This document shows, in pieces, positions 42,881 through 50,568 of a stretch of DNA of 64,000 bases. Position numbers and translations under genes: made by a program. This stretch comes from VAZQ01 sp035293945 (lineage in GTDB: Bacteria; Pseudomonadota; Alphaproteobacteria; Rhizobiales; Xanthobacteraceae), in assembly GCA_035293945.1 (NCBI GenBank), contig DATGLV010000024.1, positions 372,001 to 436,000 on the forward strand. The letters run 5' to 3'. Below the pieces are notes generated by a model. The model saw only the letters and a program-made list of their open reading frames with translations, was not told the DNA's origin and did not search any database. Every line of letters starts with the position of its first letter. Position 1 is the first letter of the stretch.

Positions 42881-43939
42881 TCAACGTCCGATTGCTTCCT
42901 GCGCCTTGTGGAATACCTCCGGCGGGTAGGCGGCAAAACGTTTGAGCAATTGCTCGACTTCCTCGCCGGAAGCCGGGTCGACATCGAGCCCGATCTTGTC
43001 GGCGTCAGCGCGAAACTCGCTGTCCTGCAGGGTTGCCATCAAGGCCTCGCGCAGCGCCTTGAGGCGATCGGCTGCGATGCCCGGTGGCCCGGCAATAGGG
43101 CGACCAAGCAACAATTGCTTGAAGTGCACGTCGAGGACCGCGCGATCCATGTCGCTCTTGGCGAAGTCAAACACGCTCGGAACATTGCCATAGGCGTCGG
43201 AGCGCTTGTTGCCCATCTGGATGACCGGCTTCAACTGGCCGCTCGCGACCTCGTCGTGAAACGTGGCCGCGATGGTGGAGACATAAAGGCCGCAGACGCC
43301 ATTCACCTCGCCGCGATGCATTGCGAGGTTCACCTCGCGGGTGCCCGGATAGCCGGGAATCATGCGGATCTTGGCGCCGAGCACATTCTTGAGCACCATC
43401 GGGTGCTGATAGATGATCGAGGAGGTGGCGCCGCCGCCGAAGATCGTCTCCTTGGTCATCATCTCCTCGAACGACTTGGGCGCGCCCGGCGTCTGCCAGA
43501 CCCCGCAATAGGCGACGTCCTGCGACATCGAGCCGATCCAGCTGAACTTGGCGGCGTCGAACAGCGCCGACTTGTTGCCCAAGAGCGGCTCCATCGCGGC
43601 CGAGGCCGCGAACATGCCAAGGGTCAGCCCGTCGTTGGCGGCCTTGCCGTAGAGGTAGTTGGCGGCAAGCAGCGAGCCTGCACCCGGCATATTGGTCGGC
43701 ACCACGTTCGGATGGCCGGGGATGAACTTGCCGTAGTGGCGCGCGAGCAGGCGCACATAGGTGTCGTAGCCGCCGCCGGGCGGGAAGCCGGCGATGAGGG
43801 TCAGCGTCTTGACCGCATAGAAGTCGGAAACCGGATCAGCGCGTGCGATGCTGCCGAAGGTCATGGTACAAAGCGCCGCTGCGCCAAGGAGCGCGCAAGA
43901 GAAATCGCGCAAACCCCTTGCTCCGCGCCGACTAAACAT
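42881..43939 (-). CDS. TctC/Bug-like solute-binding protein
   Basis: This 352-residue periplasmic protein is related to tripartite-tricarboxylate-transporter binding proteins. The signal peptide (about 1-34) ends SIARADP. The mature start TLTLIAGFPPGGGYDTYVRL and VVPTNMPGAGSLLAANYLYG match the family, though it is divergent from the Bug protein at 7786. ATG 43939 is preceded by AAGGGGAAA. No transporter membrane genes adjoin. Ligand unknown. Confidence 0.83.
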   Translation of the reverse strand: MFSRRGARGLRDFSCALLGAAALCTMTFGSIARADPVSDFYAVKTLTLIAGFPPGGGYDTYVRLLARHYGKFIPGHPNVVPTNMPGAGSLLAANYLYGKAANDGLTLGMFAASAAMEPLLGNKSALFDAAKFSWIGSMSQDVAYCGVWQTPGAPKSFEEMMTKETIFGGGATSSIIYQHPMVLKNVLGAKIRMIPGYPGTREVNLAMHRGEVNGVCGLYVSTIAATFHDEVASGQLKPVIQMGNKRSDAYGNVPSVFDFAKSDMDRAVLDVHFKQLLLGRPIAGPPGIAADRLKALREALMATLQDSEFRADADKIGLDVDPASGEEVEQLLKRFAAYPPEVFHKAQEAIGR

Positions 43940-44052
43940 GTGCGTTTCCCCTTGTTCAGCCCGGCTCTGCCATGCTGATTTTATTTGTAGTCTAATACCA
44001 TCGTGCTCGCGGGTTGAGGAGACGAATTGACGCTTGCCCAAACCTGCGGCGC

Positions 44053-44844
44053 TCACGCCTTGGCGGCGGAGAGCACGGCGGCCGGATAGGAAAATTCGAC
44101 GCCTTGCTCGCCAAAGCGTGCGCCTACTCCCATCGTATCGCCGGCAACCGATTCCTCGATCATGCGCCGCAAGCCTTCGCGGTCGTTGTTGACCGGAAAA
44201 GACCCCTCGATGAGGCGTGAAGTGTCGGCCGGCACCGCGTAGGTCGCGAGCTTCGGCTCGGGCAGCGCGGCATCGCGGAATAGCGCGCGCAGGAATCCGA
44301 GCGTGCGGAATTCGACGGTCGAGGGATCGCGAAAGCGTTCCATGCGATTGAACGCGGCGGCCTTGGCGGGATCATCGGAGCAGCACGCATCACACAGCAC
44401 GATACGGCCGCCTCGCCGGCAGACGCGGATCATCTCGGCGAAGGCCTCGGCAGGCCTCTCGAGATGATGAAATGCGAAGCGGCAGCTGACGATGTCGAAG
44501 GCGCCGTCGCGGAATGGCAGCGTATAGACGCTGCCGCGCGACCACGCCACGTTGGCGATGCCTTCGGCGGCCGCCTTCTGCCGGCCCTGCGCCAGCATTG
44601 CTTCGGTCGCGTCGAGACCGGTTGCATGCCGCACGCGCTTGGCAAACGCGATCACGATTGTGCCCGGCCCGCAGGCAACATCGAGCGACTGGTCGGAGGC
44701 TGATGGCTCACCGGCCGTAACCAGGAGGTCGAGCGCGCGCTCGTTGTGCAGTGCTGCAGCCTGCGCGAACGCTTCCGCCTGGCGGCTGAACTGGTCGACG
44801 ATTTCTGCGTCGTGCGTGGTGGTTGAAGAATTATAATTTGTCAT
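44053..44844 (-). CDS. Class I SAM-dependent methyltransferase
   Basis: This cytosolic protein of about 263 residues has a Rossmann methyltransferase fold. Motif I is LDVACGPGTIVIAFAKR (near residue 53), motif II is ATGLDATEAML, and FDIVSCRFAFHHLERP is the motif IV region. It resembles UbiE/Methyltransf_11 proteins, but the substrate is unknown. I start at ATG 44844; an in-frame ATG at 44886 adds 14 residues and neither has a strong ribosome-binding site. It lies in the same direction as the TctC-like gene, 113 bp upstream of it. Confidence 0.87.
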   Translation of the reverse strand: MTNYNSSTTTHDAEIVDQFSRQAEAFAQAAALHNERALDLLVTAGEPSASDQSLDVACGPGTIVIAFAKRVRHATGLDATEAMLAQGRQKAAAEGIANVAWSRGSVYTLPFRDGAFDIVSCRFAFHHLERPAEAFAEMIRVCRRGGRIVLCDACCSDDPAKAAAFNRMERFRDPSTVEFRTLGFLRALFRDAALPEPKLATYAVPADTSRLIEGSFPVNNDREGLRRMIEESVAGDTMGVGARFGEQGVEFSYPAAVLSAAKA

Positions 44845-44921
44845 TGAGGATGGCTCGCTTCTGATGGCGATAGGCGAGCCGTTCATGCGGCCACTCTGGC
44901 GCAGTCACGTCAAGCCCTCGG

Positions 44922-45016
44922 GTCGTCCCGGCCGAGCGAAGCGAGCGCCGGGACCCATAGCCCGCGCACTAACGATGGCGCGTCGCGGTCTGGGTCCCTG
45001 CTTTCGCAGGGACGGC
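44922..45016. repeat. REP-like paired palindrome
   Basis: GTCGTCCCGGCCGAGCGAAG opens the copy and GGTCCCTGCTTTCGCAGGGAC closes it. It lies downstream of the PQQ dehydrogenase gene, ending 26 nt before its stop codon. Confidence 0.8.
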
Positions 45017-45041
45017 CGCAGCCGCTGGATCTAACCAGACC

Positions 45042-46769
45042 TTACAACGCGAACACAAACAGCATCGTTTGGTTGCGCTGCTCCTGGAGCTCGGGCGTGA
45101 ACGAAAGAGCCCGCAGCGAAATGCGGGACAGCCCTGAGAGAATGGCGACATATTGCTTGCCGCCGACCGAGAACGTCATCGGCGGCGCCATGAAGCCCGT
45201 CCCTGCATTGAACTTCCACAATTGCGTGAGCGTGGCATCGTCATAGGCCGCGATGGTCCCGTCCGAGAATGCGGTGAACACGAGCCCGCCCGCAGTCGAA
45301 AGCGCGCCGCTGTTGTCCGGGTAGGGGATGTGGATGCGCTGCTTCACCTCACCGGTCAGCGGATCGGCGGCGATGAGATCGCTTTCGTTGCGTTCGATAT
45401 GACGGAAGGTTGCGCCCTTCCAGTCGCCGGCTTTGTTGGAAAGGCTCGGGTCGAGCGTAACCTCGTTGCACGAGGTTATGGCCGGGATGTACATCAGCTT
45501 GGTCTTCGGGCTGTAGGATGACGGCCAGAAGTTGTTGCCGCCCGACATCGCCGGGCAGAGCTTCTTGGTGCGGTCGGCCATGGTCTGGTTCTGCACGCCC
45601 GAATAGACCTGCAGGTCGCGTGTCGGCTCATAATCGACGGGCTTGCCGGTCTTCTGATCGATGCCCTTGGTCCAGTTGATCTTGTCCAGATAGGGCTTCG
45701 CCAGCACCGGCTGGCCGTTGGCGCGCTCGAATGTATAGAGGAAGCCGTTGCGCGCCGAGTGCGTGACCAATGTGTGCTTCTGCCCGTTGATCTCGCCGTC
45801 GATGAGGATGTGGCTGCCTTCCTCGTCATAGTCCCACATGTCGCCCGGCAGATACTGGAAGTACCAGTTCATCTTGCCCGAGTCCGGATCCCAGGAGATC
45901 ATGCTGTCGGTGAAGAGATTGTCGCCCGGCCGGTAGGTCGGATCGAACATCGGCACCGGATTGCCGGTGCCCCAGATCACCTGATTGGCGGCGACGTCAT
46001 AACTGCCTGTCACCCACATGGCGCCGCCGCCGGTCTGCCAGGCGTTGTGATTGTCCTTCCAGGTCTCGCTTCCCGGCTCGCCCGGCGCCGGCACCACGTA
46101 GTTGCGCCACTCGAGCTTGCCGGTCTTGGCATCGAGGCCGGCGATGAAGTCGCGCACGCCGCGATCGCCGCCGGCAGCTCCGACGATGATCTTGTCCTTG
46201 ACGGCGAGCGGCGCCGCGGTGATCTGCAAGTCGATCTGCTTGTCGTCGATATTGGTTTCCCAGACGACCTTGCCGGTTTCCTTGTCGGTTGCGATCACGC
46301 GCGCCGGATAGCTGGCGACCGAAACTACCAGATTGCCGATGAGCGCGACGCCGCGATTGGCGAGCGGGAACTTCTCTTGCTTGGGATCCATGCGCCAGAC
46401 GATGCGCGCCATGTCGCCCGCCCGCACGTCGATCTTGTAGACGATGCCCCAGACATCGGCGACATACATGAAGCCGTCCTCGACCAGCGGCGTCGCCTGC
46501 AGATTCTCACCAACCGCAGTGCCGCCCAGCGCTAGCGCATAGGCAAGCTTGAGATTCTTTACATTGCCCTTGTTGATCTGATCGAGCGGAGAAAAGCGTT
46601 GAGAATCATAAGTGCGATGGTTCATCAGCCAGTTCTGCGGCTCCTTGTCGGCGTTGATGAGCCGCTCCGGCGTCACTTCGGCGGCGAGCACGGGCGCGGC
46701 GAAGAGCATCGCGCCGGCGAGCAGGATGGAGCGCAGGCCTGCGCGACGCGCGGGATGAGACTGGATCAT
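45042..46769 (-). CDS. PQQ-dependent alcohol dehydrogenase-type propeller enzyme
   Basis: This periplasmic quinoprotein of 575 residues has a signal peptide ending APVLAAE. Typical W-motif blades follow, including QNWLMNHRTYDSQRFSPLDQ near the N-terminus. Active-site landmarks are GTGNPVPMFDPTYRPGDNL (Asn ligand) and GDMWDYDEEG. The WDYD contains the extra Asp that marks lanthanide-dependent enzymes such as XoxF. The usual metal-binding Glu of the GAE(Y/F)GVRG segment is Asp here (GGDRGVRDF). The adjacent-cysteine disulfide is absent. No cytochrome or PQQ-synthesis genes adjoin. Substrate unknown. Confidence 0.88.
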   Translation of the reverse strand: MIQSHPARRAGLRSILLAGAMLFAAPVLAAEVTPERLINADKEPQNWLMNHRTYDSQRFSPLDQINKGNVKNLKLAYALALGGTAVGENLQATPLVEDGFMYVADVWGIVYKIDVRAGDMARIVWRMDPKQEKFPLANRGVALIGNLVVSVASYPARVIATDKETGKVVWETNIDDKQIDLQITAAPLAVKDKIIVGAAGGDRGVRDFIAGLDAKTGKLEWRNYVVPAPGEPGSETWKDNHNAWQTGGGAMWVTGSYDVAANQVIWGTGNPVPMFDPTYRPGDNLFTDSMISWDPDSGKMNWYFQYLPGDMWDYDEEGSHILIDGEINGQKHTLVTHSARNGFLYTFERANGQPVLAKPYLDKINWTKGIDQKTGKPVDYEPTRDLQVYSGVQNQTMADRTKKLCPAMSGGNNFWPSSYSPKTKLMYIPAITSCNEVTLDPSLSNKAGDWKGATFRHIERNESDLIAADPLTGEVKQRIHIPYPDNSGALSTAGGLVFTAFSDGTIAAYDDATLTQLWKFNAGTGFMAPPMTFSVGGKQYVAILSGLSRISLRALSFTPELQEQRNQTMLFVFAL

Positions 46770-46840
46770 GACTTCCTCCGCATTCTCGGTATTGAAACGG
46801 ACTTTGAGCAGATCACATCACGCTAGCATCAATCAACGGC

Positions 46841-47215
46841 GTCGTCCCTGCGAAAGCAGGGACCGATGTCGCGATGCACGCTCGAAGGCGCGTAGGAGTG
46901 TGGGTCCCGGCACTCGCTCCGCTCGGCCGGGACGACACTCTAGGGTCGTCCCTGCGAAAGCAGGGACCTATACCGCGACGCGCACGCGAAAGCGCGTAGG
47001 AGTACGGATCCCGGCACTCGCTCCGCTCGGCCGGGACGACACTCCAGGGTCCTCCCTGCGAAAGCAGGGGACCCATATCGCGATGCGCGCTCGAAGACGC
47101 GTAGGAGTACGGATCCCGGCACTCGCTCCGCTCGGCCGGGACGACACTCCAGGGTCGTCCCTGCGAAAGCAGGGACCCATATCGCGATGCGCGCTCGAAG
47201 ACGCGTAGGAGCATG
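46841..47215. repeat. Four tandem REP-like units of about 104 bp
   Basis: Units begin at 46841, 46945, 47049 and 47154. Each runs from GTCGTCCCTGCGAAAGCAGG through CGCGTAGGAGT to GCTCGGCCGGGACGAC; the last is truncated. The array fills the 451-bp spacer between the PQQ gene and the small gene ending at 47221. Two related units occur at 50122-50272. Confidence 0.92.
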
Positions 47216-47220
47216 GACTT

Positions 47221-47643
47221 TCACCGCCGCCGGTAAAACGGCCCGCGCGGGCAGCCGTCGTAGCGCTCCTCGCGCAGGCGCTCGGCGACGTGCTCGAGGG
47301 TTCCGGTGATATCGCCGGCAAGATCGCCCAGGTAAGCGTCGATCGATTGCGTGAGGCGGGCCTCGCGAATGAGCTGCGCGGCATCGTTCTCGGCCGCTTC
47401 CTCGACCAGAGCGGACAAGTGCGTTCTAACCCGATCGATCAGCTCCTCGCAGAGAACCGCGCGCGCCGTGAAGTCTTCGGGGGCCGGCTCGAGGGTGAAA
47501 GGGCAGGGCTTGCGCGCGGCGAGCGCCATGACGAAGTCGGCATGCGCCTTGGCGATTGCGCCGCCGGGCAGGGGGCGTGTCGGGCCAAGCGGGGAGTTGC
47601 TTGAAACGTCGATCGGGCCATCGGTTGCACGCTGCTGGCGCAT
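47221..47643 (-). CDS. Small protein of unknown function under a candidate S24-repressor operator
   Basis: This 140-residue soluble protein is not recognised. The N-terminal 30 residues are Pro/Gly-rich, and the remainder is predicted largely helical with many acidic residues (EELIDRVRTHLSALVEEAAE). It ends in GPFYRRR beside a REP array. AGAGGA lies upstream of ATG 47643. Its promoter region holds a perfect TTGACA with an ATAAC-N4-GTTAT palindrome in the spacer. The same palindrome lies beside the S24 repressor at 62 kb, suggesting shared control. The neighbour at 47839 diverges. Confidence 0.62.
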   Translation of the reverse strand: MRQQRATDGPIDVSSNSPLGPTRPLPGGAIAKAHADFVMALAARKPCPFTLEPAPEDFTARAVLCEELIDRVRTHLSALVEEAAENDAAQLIREARLTQSIDAYLGDLAGDITGTLEHVAERLREERYDGCPRGPFYRRR

Positions 47644-47697
47644 CGCCTGTCCTCTGGCGCGCGATCCGCATCAGCCGCGAATCCCGCGAGGCGCCGG

Positions 47698-47725
47698 GTT
47701 TAATAACCAAAGTTATCGATGTCAA
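47698..47725 (-). promoter_or_regulatory. Promoter with ATAAC-N4-GTTAT operator
   Basis: On the minus strand TTGACA (47725-47720) is followed after 16-17 bp by a weak -10 (TTAAAC or TAAACC). The inverted repeat ATAAC-TTTG-GTTAT (47716-47703) lies wholly in the spacer. A repressor bound there would block RNA polymerase at the 47221-47643 gene. Confidence 0.55.
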
Positions 47726-47838
47726 CACCCAGCCCGGTTGCCGGGGCCTGCTTGCCGTTGCGCCATTGTGATCGCGCGCCGGCGAGGCTTCTATGCTATA
47801 AAAACAGCCGGCGGGACGGGGAGAACTGGAGACGCATT

Positions 47839-48636
47839 ATGCATCCGTCCGCCGCGCTCGCCGGAGCGTTCATCCGGAAATTCACGATCATCCCGACAAT
47901 CAGGATTGCGGCGGCCGCCCTCGCCGCGGCCGTCATTGCGATATCGGCCCCGACCACCGCATCCGCGCAAGGCATCGATCTTACCGGCCAATTCCGCTGC
48001 ATCGCCCAGTGCGCTCCGGGCCTGCAGGGGCAGCCTACCTTCGTCACCCAAAATGGATGGAACTTGAACCTGCTCAACGAGGCGGGACAGCCGTCGCGCG
48101 CGTGGATCGATTGGTCCGGTCATCTCTGGGCCGATAACTGGCAGGAGGGCGCGCTCTTTTCGGCGGATGGCATGATCATCCAGTTCGATCGCGGCACCAT
48201 TTGGCAGCGCGATCTGGGCGAGATCCCTCCGCCGCCGCCTCCGCCCGGGCGGATCAGGACGCCCAAGAACAGCAGGCACGCGGCCGTCACGGTGCCGGCG
48301 GTGCCGCCGCGCCCGCTTCCTGTGAACACCGCTTACAACACGGCATATGATGGCGACTGGAGCGTGCTCATCATGACGCAATCGGGCGGCTGCGATCGTG
48401 CCTATCGTTACGGGGTGCGCATCGCCAATGGCGACGTGCTTTATGACGGCGGCGGACCGGTCGACTTGCAGGGGCATGTGGCGCCGAACGGTATCGTGCA
48501 GGTGAGTGTCTCCGGAGCCGGCCAGCAGGCGGCCGGCCAAGGCCGCCTCAACCGCAGCATGGGAAGCGGCACCTGGCACGGCGAGGGCTCGCTCGGATCC
48601 TGCGCGGGCGTGTGGCAGGCGGAACGGCGCAGCTGA
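47839..48636 (+). CDS. Exported protein with a C-terminal domain shared with the next gene
   Basis: This 265-residue exported protein has a signal peptide (RIAAAALAAAVIAISAPTTA, ending SAQ). The N-terminal domain has two Cys in FRCIAQCAPG and an IDWSGHLWADNW block. A run of seven prolines forms a linker near residue 130. The C-terminal 95 residues (GDWSVLIMTQSGGCDRAYRY to GSCAGVWQAERR) match the whole mature domain of the gene at 48854. GGAGA precedes ATG 47839. Function unknown. Confidence 0.7.
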   Translation: MHPSAALAGAFIRKFTIIPTIRIAAAALAAAVIAISAPTTASAQGIDLTGQFRCIAQCAPGLQGQPTFVTQNGWNLNLLNEAGQPSRAWIDWSGHLWADNWQEGALFSADGMIIQFDRGTIWQRDLGEIPPPPPPPGRIRTPKNSRHAAVTVPAVPPRPLPVNTAYNTAYDGDWSVLIMTQSGGCDRAYRYGVRIANGDVLYDGGGPVDLQGHVAPNGIVQVSVSGAGQQAAGQGRLNRSMGSGTWHGEGSLGSCAGVWQAERRS

Positions 48637-48853
48637 TTCACTTCTGGCGAAGATGAGTGCGGGCTTTGCACGCGCGCCGTTAGCGGCGCGCGCTCGCCGA
48701 TTTCCACACCGTCACCTTCCTTGATCATCACGATTTCGCAAGCTGGAGCGGAAAGCGGTTGGCGCCGTTGTGGACGCCGCAATCGGCTCCTACATGCCCG
48801 TCTCGCATGGTGGTGGGCACACTGCAGAGTGGGTGAGGCAAGGAGAACAGTCC

Positions 48854-49351
48854 ATGAAGATGCTCAGCCTTCTCGCCATGACGGCGTTGCTTGCCGCAAC
48901 GCCTGTTGCGGCGCAAAGCACATCGGATCGTGACCTCGCGCGCGACCGCGACCCGGGTGCGTCCACCGACCAATCTCGTGTCAAACATCCCATCGACACC
49001 CGCAGGCACATTGCGCGCCGGCGCGGAGAGAGCTCCTATGCGAGCACCTCGACACGCGCTTTCGACGGGCCTTGGAGCGTGCTCATCGAGACGCGCGCCG
49101 GTGCCTGCGAGCCGAGCTTTCGCTATGGCGTCGAGATCGAGAACGGCGAGGTGCTCAATGCGGGAGGCGCGCAGGTCTCGCTCGCGGGCCATGTCGCTCC
49201 AAACGGTGCAGTGCGCGTGATGGTCGCCGCAGGCGGACAGCAAGCATTTGGAGCCGGCCGGCTGAACAGCACCTCCGGCAGCGGAACGTGGCGTGGCGCA
49301 GGATCGGCCGGAGCCTGCGAGGGCGTCTGGGAAGCGGAGCGGCGCGGCTGA
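48854..49351 (+). CDS. Small exported single-domain protein, paralog of the preceding C-terminal domain
   Basis: This 165-residue protein has a signal peptide (MKMLSLLAMTALLAATPVAA) and a charged linker. One domain follows: GPWSVLIETRAGACEPSFRY, GHVAPNGAVRV, GSGTWRGAGSAGACEGVWEA. The two domain cysteines are conserved with the neighbour and probably form a disulfide. AGGAG lies 8 nt before ATG 48854. Lineage-specific duplication is likely; the function is not known. Confidence 0.72.
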   Translation: MKMLSLLAMTALLAATPVAAQSTSDRDLARDRDPGASTDQSRVKHPIDTRRHIARRRGESSYASTSTRAFDGPWSVLIETRAGACEPSFRYGVEIENGEVLNAGGAQVSLAGHVAPNGAVRVMVAAGGQQAFGAGRLNSTSGSGTWRGAGSAGACEGVWEAERRG

Positions 49352-49387
49352 ACGAGTTGCGACCTTTAGCGGTTGAGCCGCGCCCAA

Positions 49388-49562
49388 TCTATCAAAGGCG
49401 CGTTGGGGACGACGCTGTTTGTTGGACGGCGGAGGCAAAATCGTAGTGCTGCTGTGACGGTTAACTCGCGCAGGGCTGCTCGGTCTATTTGCTTGATCTA
49501 TCAAGGCGTGACCTGAGACGTGGCTGCTTGTTGGAAGCAGTCAAGGAGGCAAAATCGTAGTG
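49388..49562. repeat. Imperfect 60-bp direct repeat
   Basis: Copy 1 (49388-49448) and copy 2 (49497-49562) both start ATCTATCAA and contain TTGTTGGA. Both end with the identical 18-mer GGAGGCAAAATCGTAGTG. They are separated by about 48 bp. Confidence 0.8.
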
Positions 49563-49806
49563 ATGTGGTGCGTGAATGGGGTAGAAATCCACAGAGTTTA
49601 TTGTTCACTACATGACTCACCCGATAGGCCGTGATCGTTTGGTCTGCTTCGATCCGCGCGGGGTGAGTGGCGTATGTGTCCCGCGTATCTTGGCGCTTCC
49701 ACCTCCATCGGCGCGGCGCGCTCGCGAGAAAGAGCACCCTTTGACCGGGCGTTGCCGTGCCGATCTCCGCTTCCGCGGATTGATCCGAACTGGCCTTAGC
49801 AAGTTT

Positions 49807-49910
49807 TTGGTTGCCGAGCGCTTGGCGCGAACCTGCAAATTAGATTGCTCACCAAAATCGAAAATCAGAAACCGCGCACTGGCGAGAGAGCGCGCCGCGT
49901 TTTTGTTGTG
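49807..49910. repeat. Terminator-bearing repeat, copy A (diverged)
   Basis: This copy matches copies B (56587) and C (57983) in order. Shared parts are TGCAAATTAGATTGCTCAC, AAAATCAGAA and GGCGAGAGAGCGCGCC with a following T run. Its hairpin is weaker than in B and C. Confidence 0.75.
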
Positions 49911-50070
49911 CCGTGCGCAGGGTCCCGCTCAAGCGGGCCGTGGTGTGCGGGCGCCGACGTCAATTGCCTCCAGGTGTAAACCGCTCATGGTAGCGCCGCC
50001 TCGTCATATAACGTGCTTGATCGGTGCCTCGCATGAATGTGGCGTCGCCACCGCTCACAGCATCGGCCTG

Positions 50071-50272
50071 CGGGTCCCGGCTCTCCGCTTCGCTTCGGCC
50101 GGGACGACACTCTAGCTAGGAGTCGTCCCTCCGAGAGCAGGGACCCATATCGCGACGCGCGCCCTAAGGCGCGTAGGAGTATGGATCCCGGCTCTCGCTC
50201 CGCTCGGCCGGGACGACACTCTAGGGTCGTCCCTGCAATAGCAGGGACCTATATCGCGATGCGCGCTCGAAA
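50071..50272. repeat. REP-like units related to the 46841 array
   Basis: A partial half-element at 50071 is followed by two units starting about 50122 and 50226. They share the CGCGTAGGAGT and GCTCGGCCGGGACGAC segments with the 46.8-47.2 kb array. Confidence 0.85.
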
Positions 50273-50284
50273 TAGCGTGGTGGC

Positions 50285-50360
50285 TTGAAGTCGCGCTCAA
50301 CGGCTATCTGATGCCGATCAAGAACCACCCGACCTGCCTTATTTAGCCGGCGCGGAGGTG
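50285..50360 (+). pseudogene. Remnant of the 3' end of a 39363-type gene
   Basis: CGGCTATCTGATGCCGA is shared exactly with the 3' end of the exported-protein gene at 39363. Following bases still read approximately as GYLMPIKN then a broken LPYL, where the intact gene encodes GYLMPTKKDQPPPDLRYF. Only about 75 bp survive; no start or signal peptide exists. Confidence 0.6.
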
Positions 50361-50568
50361 AACGCGTCCCCGGCCGGCAAGCCAACATGGTGTCGCTGCG
50401 GTTGTGATCGGTGAGCGCGCCGGTATGAACGTACTTCTGGGCGCCTCGATCGCTTTGGTCTTTATCCACCAGAGAGTCGGCCAAAGAACAAAACTGTTTT
50501 ATTTTTTTTACACGTTCGATATAGCCGATCAAACGTTGTGAATTCCAGTCTCAAGGGGGGCACACGAA

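Larger units (their letters stand above)
49352..50568. other. 1.2-kb gene-poor accessory region
   Basis: No gene is supported here. It contains a 60-bp direct repeat (49388-49448 and 49497-49562), copy A of a terminator-bearing repeat (49807-49910), REP units (50071-50272) and a gene remnant (50285-50360). The last 80 bp before the giant ORF are AT-rich (run of T at about 50503-50511) and probably hold its promoter. The mix of relics suggests repeated insertion and loss. Confidence 0.6.

Noticed and set aside
46841..47215. Possible CRISPR array
   Set aside because: Units are 104-bp direct repeats that include most of the period, with no unique spacers of 30-40 bp. The hairpins and dispersed copies identify them as REP-type elements.
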